Assembly (NCBI GenBank): GCA_041391425.1
Contig: JAWKNZ010000012.1
Coordinates: 1-64,000 of the forward strand
Reading direction: 5' to 3'
DNA: 64,000 bases
Source of the DNA: JAWKNZ01 sp041391425
Lineage (GTDB): Bacteria > Bdellovibrionota_B > Oligoflexia > Oligoflexales > JAWKNZ01
A model generated the notes under the pieces. It worked only from the letters and a program-made list of their open reading frames with translations, searched no databases and was not told the DNA's origin. How positions within the stretch are numbered: the first letter of the stretch is position 1; each line of letters opens with the position of its first letter. Of this stretch, positions 59,101 to 64,000 are shown in pieces. The position numbers and the translations under genes are program-made.

Positions 59101-59238
59101 TTGATTTGTTTTCGCACGAACAGTGACCGTCACCTCTTTAGTTTTGCTACATGAAGTAATAATAAAAAGAAAAAACAACAATGCGTAGAAATTATAGCTT
59201 CCAAGCAAACTCGGCATAAATATTCTCCTGATCATCAA
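56161..59238 (-). CDS. Large multidomain lipoprotein with PEGA and helical repeat domains
   Basis: This 1025-residue lipoprotein (lipobox LFFLFIITSC, Cys30) starts with a carboxypeptidase-regulatory/Ig-like beta domain and an acidic linker (about 130-220). Two more beta domains with VYVGKEDKGDL and VYVGGKKAGVTDRFGHF follow. Then comes a CsgG/FlgT-like region (GVVINKNADASVTINLGRNNG, KKGELLEVYG), a PEGA domain (LRVESIPSSAQVFVNDKLIGKTPLSYP), and a C-terminal TPR-like helical region (HQIGELYLTKLDQPARAAAAF, YQKAIEVFEHVTPFL). This looks like a periplasmic scaffold. It is the largest gene of the operon. No function can be named from known systems. Confidence 0.8.
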   Translation of the reverse strand: MMIRRIFMPSLLGSYNFYALLFFLFIITSCSKTKEVTVTVRAKTNQGEVISDANIKLGKEIIGKTDTTGEWKKNIDLQIGEPHRIEVSKDSSSKYFAPDFMNFIVRESGEQKIDFDAVLYFVPKPSASDDVVTTQPVDSSEGKKDQKDIINSGNEDTQAALSEGKGSKGEEYDIPPETEQSIVKKENFKDATVLEQKKDVKSESVIDTEIKDVTSHLEDQKMAVALNPIPTKLTLSHIDNTKAAPYPMRKLQNSGQMVFTIYVSDNKKALVDADVYVGKEDKGDLKVGCRTNQHGRCVIRFNNKPKQAIKFIARKSGYFTQSKDVRVKHKGMLRFNLDKGETIDVFAITKHYNYTKGLQDVSVYVGGKKAGVTDRFGHFSYQYHGNHDDLLEVSLKPKGYLPEEYQTDFVVSGPMTLSKYFMPKKPPPVKMVVLKSQPAGKVMEIDAKAFAPGLDLKVQRAMRNHLFSFKSFQEVPFSIFDDEIREEDLSLEKVISGGWQLTDLKSRVDAIILPTLVGPSNGREQSLQLSIIDSQGKVIAAAKEDLASMADQNSIDSSVMAMADKITNIFPFEGVVINKNADASVTINLGRNNGRSIKKGELLEVYGVQSGIRGNQKESKMIATLTVEKVNDMDSICSVKKLLPRSTIDRGDQVSLVRRGFSTNFVADRKPYLHIVGLASNDKYSNISQANAYFNGEWIGASDNFGRIYFDAKNFNSAGQVKVIKHGYSVFNKSLRLSGVAKEKRIRLSRETAFLRVESIPSSAQVFVNDKLIGKTPLSYPIPVPSGFAKIEVKGVSGYKSYLEVVELEKGTLDLTGNRSIKLERDYLTIIGKLLKANHIPEAMKKLKSITSDHSDYLFAQHQIGELYLTKLDQPARAAAAFGRITKREEIKNFNDKRFIGSHIDEGIALFMTAEKLSARDKASAVAHYQKAIEVFEHVTPFLRFVSKEHYAMAAHNVSYYKALSQHKLWLQSNSKADLTEAVKNWRDYLDGNAKSIPLAHNRQGLIENARIYFKQAKASLATAH

Positions 59239-59264
59239 ATTTTTTAAATCGCCCCTAAGAATTT

Positions 59265-59714
59265 TTATAACCGAGGGGGTGTCAAACTTGCTCCACCAAT
59301 ACCGCGATTTGCATTCACATCAGGATTAACTCCTATCATTGACGCATCCGGAATTGGATTGGGCATGAGATCCAAAACGATTTTATCCGTCTTATTCAAA
59401 TCAATTTCAGCAGATGCAAGCTTAAACCCAGGCACTAAAGCCTCAACTAAATAGCGACCCTTTTTTAAACTCTTATTAACAATAAAACTTCCATCATTAG
59501 AAACAGCAACAATGGTCGAATTCACAGTACCGCTTTTACCGCCCTGCGACTTGCTAGTTACGTCTAGAGGCACGATATTTACCCGTGCATTACTATAATC
59601 AATCGGTTGCTCATCCAATGTTTTTAAATTCCCTGACAACGCGGAAGAGCACCCATATATCAAAAGATAAAAAACATAATATTTAAAATAGTTAAAGACC
59701 TTAAATGCATTCAC
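59265..59714 (-). CDS. Small lipoprotein with carboxypeptidase-regulatory-like domain
   Basis: I chose GTG 59714, which overlaps the upstream stop as TAGTG and gives a lipoprotein signal (MNAFKVFNYFKYYVFYLLIY before Cys22). The frame is also open to 59768. The mature part is one beta domain with the pattern ISNDGSFIVNKSLKKGRYLVEALVPGFKLASAEIDL-like (SNDGSFIVNKSLKKGRYLVE), typical of regulatory/carboxypeptidase-like folds, and a proline-rich end. It resembles the N-terminal domain of the next gene. It is likely a partner in the same envelope complex. Confidence 0.68.
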   Translation of the reverse strand: MNAFKVFNYFKYYVFYLLIYGCSSALSGNLKTLDEQPIDYSNARVNIVPLDVTSKSQGGKSGTVNSTIVAVSNDGSFIVNKSLKKGRYLVEALVPGFKLASAEIDLNKTDKIVLDLMPNPIPDASMIGVNPDVNANRGIGGASLTPPRL

Positions 59715-60361
59715 TATTTGACAAACTCTTGCGGCAACCAAGCTACTGAATTTGTTTCTGTTAACCATACCAAGACACTCCTCATACCTCTTTTAAGTGC
59801 AATAAATTGAGATCCTTTACGAATATATATATGTTTTTTTTGCCGATCAGGGTAAGTATGCATATAGTTAAGTGGTTGAACGGCAACAACAACAGGCAAT
59901 GAATTTATCTTTATGGTTATCATATCCGTTCGCAAAGCAACATTTTCAATCATGTCAGCATGCACCCAGCCAGTAATTTCACGCTGATATGCAAAGACCT
60001 TTTTCCATACACCTATTGCATCAATAACCACTACTAGCTCATCTTTATCTAAAATTTGATCCTGTAAAAGAAAGCTAGAATTCGGCCCATCCCTAACCTC
60101 AGCCTTTTTTCGCACTACTCGCGCCAACTCTAAAACATTTGCTGGAACCCGCAATGCATCCTTAGATAAAGTAGTTACCAATCGAAAATTGAAACTTTTT
60201 GGCGTAATGGTTCTTGCTTGAACCACTTGCGTCTCTAATCCGTCTTTTTCCGGTTTAAGCTGGTTTGGCTGAATCTTTTTTGACAAACAGGCTGTAAAAA
60301 AAATAAATAAGAATGGAAAAATAACTATAGCTGCTCTATCAATCAACTTTTCTAAATCCAT
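59714..60361 (-). CDS. SH3b-domain lipoprotein
   Basis: I chose ATG 60361 (MDLEKLIDRAAIVIFPFLF), which places a lipobox (FIFFTAC) at about Cys24. The frame is open further upstream inside the previous gene, but that part is basic and not protein-like for a signal. The mature protein has a bacterial SH3 domain (RVVRKKAEVRDGPNSSFLLQ, then GVWKKVFAYQREITGWVHADMI). SH3b domains often bind peptidoglycan peptides or cell-wall partners. Its upstream neighbour ends 10 bases before this start. Confidence 0.8.
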   Translation of the reverse strand: MDLEKLIDRAAIVIFPFLFIFFTACLSKKIQPNQLKPEKDGLETQVVQARTITPKSFNFRLVTTLSKDALRVPANVLELARVVRKKAEVRDGPNSSFLLQDQILDKDELVVVIDAIGVWKKVFAYQREITGWVHADMIENVALRTDMITIKINSLPVVVAVQPLNYMHTYPDRQKKHIYIRKGSQFIALKRGMRSVLVWLTETNSVAWLPQEFVK

Positions 60362-60371
60362 AAGCAGCACA

Positions 60372-61382
60372 TCATCCTTCCTTTGCTGCTGGTGATGCAT
60401 CAGGCGCTTCACCTTCTTTTTTCTCCTGTAAGTCTTTATCGCCTTCATTCGTTTCTGATTTGGTCGCTGTCCTATGCATAGCCGCATAATCATATTCAAT
60501 CTTCTTTGACAACTTCGTAATTCTAGAATCCCCGCCAGAAGTCATCAGCCCAATTTCAATACCTGTCAGCTCTCCAGACAATCCTTCTGGGGCTAAAAAA
60601 CTAAAATTTTTCCTTTTAAAATTTCTAATGCTGAACCTGTGTGATCTAGTAGCATCGACAACTTTTCCATATTGATCTACTTTGAGATGTGATGGAGCAG
60701 AAAAATAAACTGTTTCTCCCGATTCTTTCAAAAAAGAAGCTACTGCCCAGACATATCCACTTGCTTTTCTACTAGCGGATAAATTCTTAATCGAAAAACT
60801 TAATTCAAAGCCCTTTGGATCTTTGCTAACGTCACTCTTAGTTACAGCCAAAGTCCAGCCTTCAGGCTCACTAGCTAGAGGTTGCTCTGCATTATCCTGT
60901 ATTTTTTCACTAGGGCTAGTTGCCTGTAAATTTGTACTAGTTACTTTAGGAGCTTCCCTCTTAACTTCAGAGCTTTTAGCCTCATTTAAATCTTTTTTCA
61001 CACCAGAGTCAGATTTTGATGTATCACCCTCGACATCACCCCCATCTTCCTTATTAGTTGAATCAGCAAGTAAATTCTGAGTCAATAAGTTAGGATATGC
61101 TTTCTCATACACCCCATCATAACGGCCTTGATATGCAAAAATAGTCGTCAATGCACTCTTATAACGCGTACGATAATAAATGTTCTCGGATACTAAATAA
61201 TATAAAAACCAAGTACTTACTAACGCCCATGCAAGCACAAACATTCCCAACGCGAAAAAACCATTAAACCTGATTAAAGGAATCGTAAACGACTTGGTCT
61301 TTCCCGAATCAACGAAGTAAACGACATTTAAGTTACGTTTTCTGGTTTTTTGGGGCTTAGTTTTTTTGCCCTGTTTCTCCAT
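60372..61382 (-). CDS. Single-TM protein with periplasmic domain
   Basis: This is a 336-residue inner membrane protein. The N-terminus is basic and cytoplasmic (MEKQGKKTKPQKTRKRN). One TM helix spans about residues 42-66 (FFALGMFVLAWALVSTWFLYYLV). A linker rich in Ser, Lys, Glu and Asp covers about 105-185. The conserved-looking periplasmic beta domain (residues 185-300) includes LSFSIKNLSASRKASGYVWAVASF. I do not recognise the family. It is the first gene of the lipoprotein operon and would anchor the complex in the inner membrane. Confidence 0.65.
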   Translation of the reverse strand: MEKQGKKTKPQKTRKRNLNVVYFVDSGKTKSFTIPLIRFNGFFALGMFVLAWALVSTWFLYYLVSENIYYRTRYKSALTTIFAYQGRYDGVYEKAYPNLLTQNLLADSTNKEDGGDVEGDTSKSDSGVKKDLNEAKSSEVKREAPKVTSTNLQATSPSEKIQDNAEQPLASEPEGWTLAVTKSDVSKDPKGFELSFSIKNLSASRKASGYVWAVASFLKESGETVYFSAPSHLKVDQYGKVVDATRSHRFSIRNFKRKNFSFLAPEGLSGELTGIEIGLMTSGGDSRITKLSKKIEYDYAAMHRTATKSETNEGDKDLQEKKEGEAPDASPAAKEG

Positions 61383-61441
61383 AAGCTAACCAACCCCCAA
61401 CGAGCTCTGCAGCTGACGATTTTTACTACATATTACTATAT

Positions 61442-61470
61442 AGAATATGCTCAATAGCTAATTGTTTCAA
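61442..61470 (-). promoter_or_regulatory. Candidate sigma-70 promoter of the lipoprotein operon
   Basis: The minus strand reads TTGAAA (61465-61470), a 17-base spacer, then TATTCT (61442-61447). It lies 60 bases before the start codon of the first gene and downstream of the family B repeat, so the operon has its own promoter. It scores 5/6 and 4/6 against consensus. Confidence 0.45.
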
Positions 61471-61530
61471 CTTCTTTAAGAAAGCACAGCTTTTATCACG
61501 AAAGACTATAATTTATACAGCCTTAACATC

Positions 61531-61701
61531 TCCCCGGGATCTGAAATTTTTTGAAAAACTGTAGTATTTTCAACGGATCCGAAGTTCGCTCGGGTGCTAG
61601 GCGCGAGGAGGAGGGAAACTGCAGTGTACATGTTGGTACATGAGGATTTCCTGACGACGAAGCAACACCGCAACCGGCTAAAAATTCGGATCTGGGATAT
61701 A
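61531..61701 (+). repeat. Family B MITE-like repeat, right copy
   Basis: This matches the reverse complement of 3452-3630. It shares the ends (CCGGGATCTGAAATTTTTTG and AAATTCGGATCTGGGATATA). It also shares the inner GTGTACATGTTGGTACATGA hairpin and the stretch GGATTTCCTGACGACGAAGC. It lies in the spacer upstream of the lipoprotein operon, 140 bases from a family A repeat. Its orientation is opposite to the left copy. Confidence 0.82.
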
Positions 61702-61841
61702 CCTATCCTGCATTAGGCTGGCCAGTTATACATGCTACACAAATACGGTTATACACTCCTCCTGATGAAAGAGAATAAAGGCCTTTAATACAACTTTTCT
61801 ATTTTATAATAGATTGTTAATATAACATAAAAACCAAGAAA

Positions 61842-62027
61842 CTAGGGCGTGTTGACGTTTCATTTTCGTAGCGAGAGACAAATACTTGAAAGTCGCAGCT
61901 AGGAAGGGTTTCAAAAATTACCGGAGGTGTACTAAATGTACATTGAGGATAATTTTTTGAAACCCTGACAACGCTGTGACTCAAGGGTTTGGCTCGTAGT
62001 AGGAAATGAAACGTCAACACGCCCTAG
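61842..62027. repeat. Family A palindromic MITE-like repeat, long copy
   Basis: The 186-bp element is a near-complete palindrome. The ends (GGCGTGTTGACGTTTCAT and its complement) pair perfectly for about 23 bp including CTAG. The middle arms pair imperfectly, then AGGGTTTCAAAAA pairs again near the centre. The centre holds GTACTAAATGTAC. A direct repeat AAGGGTTT occurs at 61904-61911 and 61983-61990 and explains the 79-bp deletion in the copy at 903-1009. It has no coding content and lies between divergent genes. Confidence 0.85.
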
Positions 62028-62165
62028 GCCAAAACTTAAAACAAATTGCTATATAAATATTGGTTATATCACCAATAATTGAACTCAAGTCTTTATCTTT
62101 TGGCAACATCAGAGAAATGCTAATATAAAGTAGCGACGAAAATATCCATTCACGAGGTTATACTG

Positions 62166-63392
62166 TTGTTTCTTCCATCACCAAATGGCCCGCCTTTAAA
62201 GATAGGGTTTTATAGAGCAAGTAGCATTGGCGACGTCGTATTAGCCACTGCTTGTATTGACCTTTTGATGAAGTTACAAAATCGGCTACAAACAAAAGTA
62301 GAAATATCATGGATTGGCAGAAATCCATCACTAGAGTTACTCTCGGAAGCCTTCCCATGGATTAACTTTATAAATATAGCTGATTTCTCTGATTTATCAA
62401 AAAGTTCAGAGTTGATTAAAAAACTTGCAAGCATTCACTTCATGGTAGATTTACAAGGAAACCTCCGTTCGCGAATGTTAACCCATAATTTAACCCGCGC
62501 TTCTGGACAGCCTATATATCGCTATGACAAAGCTCAGGTTTACCGCGCAAAGTTAGTAGCAGAAGCCAGAATGTTTGGCCGCAATAGAGTGCTTCCCGCT
62601 AACACCAAACACGCAAAAAAATTACAATTCCACTCCATGGTAGAAGCTCTAAAACAAGGTTTAAAGAAACAACTGCCATCAGATATGCTTGATGGCATTG
62701 AAACACTAGATCCAAGACCAACTCTACCCACAAGCCATGATTCAAATCACCGACCATGGCAAAAAGAATTACAATTCGGGCATTGGTTAGCAGTGGCACC
62801 TGGCGCCTCATATAATGCAAAGAGATCACCAATAGGCGTTTTTTCTGAAATTATAGCCATGACCCGCTTTGAGTTAGAACGTAAACTTAATACTACATCA
62901 TCTCACATTGGTATTCTCATTTTGGGAGACGACCATGATAGAGATAAGGGGTTAAAATTATTAGATAATCTAGCTTGGAAAGGCCCTTCCCTTAACTTGG
63001 CAGGCAAGCTAAGTTTATGGGAATCAGCCTTGGCTCTAAAAAGCTCCGATTTTCTGCTTAGCAATGACTCTGGCCTCGCACATATAGCAGAAGCTGTAAA
63101 AACTCCTGTTGCCGTTTTATTCGGACCAACAGTCGAAGCTTTTGGCTTTGCCCCACACCTAGATATTTCTAGAGCCTATTCCACATCTCTTGGGTGCAGG
63201 CCTTGCTCAAAACATGGCAAAGTTGAATGCCGCTATCATGATAAATTATGTTTTGCCAATATTTCCAAACCAGATATCTCAGACCACATAGCCACACACA
63301 TGGTACGTTTAATTGAAGAAGAAAAAAAAAATAAGACATTGAATGATATGCCCCCAATACAGGGCGAAGTCGGGCCACATTTTCATGTTTAA
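62166..63392 (+). CDS. GT9-family (heptosyltransferase-like) glycosyltransferase
   Basis: This 408-residue GT-B enzyme has the start IGFYRASSIGDVVLATACIDLL, the typical ADP-heptose:LPS heptosyltransferase pattern. LAVAPGASYNAKRSP and LLSNDSGLAHIAEAVKTPVAVLFGPT (donor site) follow. A CRPCSKHGKVECRYHDKLCF cluster near the C-terminus has the cysteine pattern of several GT9 enzymes. It likely adds a core sugar to lipid A-Kdo. Its stop overlaps the start of the waaA-like gene by 8 bases. Confidence 0.9.
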   Translation: MFLPSPNGPPLKIGFYRASSIGDVVLATACIDLLMKLQNRLQTKVEISWIGRNPSLELLSEAFPWINFINIADFSDLSKSSELIKKLASIHFMVDLQGNLRSRMLTHNLTRASGQPIYRYDKAQVYRAKLVAEARMFGRNRVLPANTKHAKKLQFHSMVEALKQGLKKQLPSDMLDGIETLDPRPTLPTSHDSNHRPWQKELQFGHWLAVAPGASYNAKRSPIGVFSEIIAMTRFELERKLNTTSSHIGILILGDDHDRDKGLKLLDNLAWKGPSLNLAGKLSLWESALALKSSDFLLSNDSGLAHIAEAVKTPVAVLFGPTVEAFGFAPHLDISRAYSTSLGCRPCSKHGKVECRYHDKLCFANISKPDISDHIATHMVRLIEEEKKNKTLNDMPPIQGEVGPHFHV

Positions 63393-64000
63393 ACCAGAGA
63401 GGATTTCGAATACATCACATCATATAAAAGCAAGAAAACTAACTAAACTTGACAATGTTCTGCTTTATATTTGGTCTTTCCTGATTTCTTTATTGCAGAA
63501 CCTACTTTCGATTTTTCTCCCAAATAGCCATAAACTTAAAAAACAGTTAAAAGACCGCCGGCTTTATCCAGAAAAAATTGAAACTATAAAAAAGGCAAGA
63601 GAAAAATTCCCCAATTGTGTGCTTTTCTTCTGTAGCTCAGCAGGAGAGTATGAGCAAGCCAAACCTTTAATAGACCGTTTTTCTTCTTTGAAGAACATAT
63701 ATATTCAAATCTTATTCTTTTCAAATTCAGGGATTAAGTTCGCAAATGCCCGACAAGAAACCATCCCTTATATTTTAACGCCTGTTGATACCCTCAAAAA
63801 TTGTCAAAAAATTTTATCTGCCCTAAAACCACATGCAACTATTATCGTACGCCATGAGCTCTGGCCGGCATTTATCTGCACTGCTTGGCAATATGGAAAA
63901 GTTTATTTGATCAATGCTTCTTTAAGTGAAAGTGACAAGAATAAGAAAAATAATAAAAGCATATTCATAAAAAAAACACTATTTCACTTCATTGACCAGA
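63385..64000 (+). CDS. waaA: Kdo transferase (WaaA/KdtA-like), N-terminal part
   Basis: An ATG at 63385 opens a frame that runs off the window end (205 codons seen). The start MFKPERISNTSHHIKARKL is followed by a hydrophobic anchor (VLLYIWSFLISLLQNLLSIF). The GT-B pattern then shows CSSAGEYEQAKPLIDRF (where WaaA has a catalytic Glu), YILTPVDT and RHELWPAFICTAW. WaaA attaches Kdo to lipid A precursors at the inner membrane. The gene is cut by the window, so nothing can be said about its C-terminal half. It is coupled to the GT9 gene by overlap. Confidence 0.8.
   Translation, partial: MFKPERISNTSHHIKARKLTKLDNVLLYIWSFLISLLQNLLSIFLPNSHKLKKQLKDRRLYPEKIETIKKAREKFPNCVLFFCSSAGEYEQAKPLIDRFSSLKNIYIQILFFSNSGIKFANARQETIPYILTPVDTLKNCQKILSALKPHATIIVRHELWPAFICTAWQYGKVYLINASLSESDKNKKNNKSIFIKKTLFHFIDQ

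Noticed and set aside
1..64000. CRISPR arrays, rRNA or tRNA genes, complete insertion sequences
   Set aside because: No regularly spaced short repeats, no rRNA-like or cloverleaf sequences and no transposase or integrase gene were seen.

Overview
The window comes from an AT-rich Gram-negative bacterium. It has an LPS transport permease (lptG), a Kdo-transferase-like gene at the right edge, an ADP-heptose-type GT9 glycosyltransferase, many lipobox lipoproteins, an O-antigen ABC exporter and a complete set of pseudaminic acid genes. The long IF-2 N-terminus and the mix of PilZ, PEGA, 7TM/SpoIIE-like and HAMP-only proteins remind me of Bdellovibrionota/Oligoflexia or other former Deltaproteobacteria. 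That placement is inference at low confidence.

Layout. 0-9.2 kb: a housekeeping operon on the minus strand, rimP-nusA-infB-rbfA-truB-metK, with a promoter, a rimP leader attenuator and a strong terminator after metK. 9.3-14.3 kb: a secreted trypsin-like protease, lptG, an OB-fold lipoprotein and unknown genes. 14.5-48.4 kb: a large surface-polysaccharide island. It holds an O-antigen ligase-like gene, the Wzt/Wzm ABC exporter, glycosyltransferases, galE, pseI-pseH-pseF, a polyprenyl-phosphate sugar transferase, a Wzx flippase with Wzy and Wzz-like genes, a phosphonate branch (aepX-aepY-phpC plus a TagF/TagB-like transferase), a graveyard of decayed genes (about 36.7-41.3 kb), a UDP-xylose-synthase-like gene and pseB-pseG-pseC. 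48.8-61.4 kb: an acyltransferase, a membrane SpoIIE-like protein, and a lipoprotein-rich minus-strand operon (single-TM protein, SH3b lipoprotein, small lipoprotein, 1025-residue PEGA lipoprotein, beta-propeller lipoprotein, oligopeptide-binding protein, PilZ protein). 62.1-64 kb: a GT9 transferase and a waaA-like gene, the latter cut by the window end.

Two themes stand out. First, many genes that should be whole are broken, often by a single lesion whose repair restores the family's expected sequence: nusA (one frameshift and one in-frame TAG), lptG (in-frame TAA), the O-antigen ligase-like gene, wzm, pseH and the sugar transferase (in-frame TAG). aepX and the 39-41 kb region carry many lesions and are true relics. 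Either the genome is actively decaying or the underlying assembly has errors. The lesions mostly lie outside homopolymers, and nusA and lptG are normally essential, so this needs read-level checking. Second, two families of palindromic, MITE-like repeats occur near both ends of the window. Family A is in direct orientation, and its left copy is an internal deletion between 8-bp direct repeats. Family B is in inverted orientation and brackets about 58 kb.

If intact, the island would make a glycan carrying pseudaminic acid and probably an activated phosphonate group, exported by an ABC route, a Wzx/Wzy route or both.
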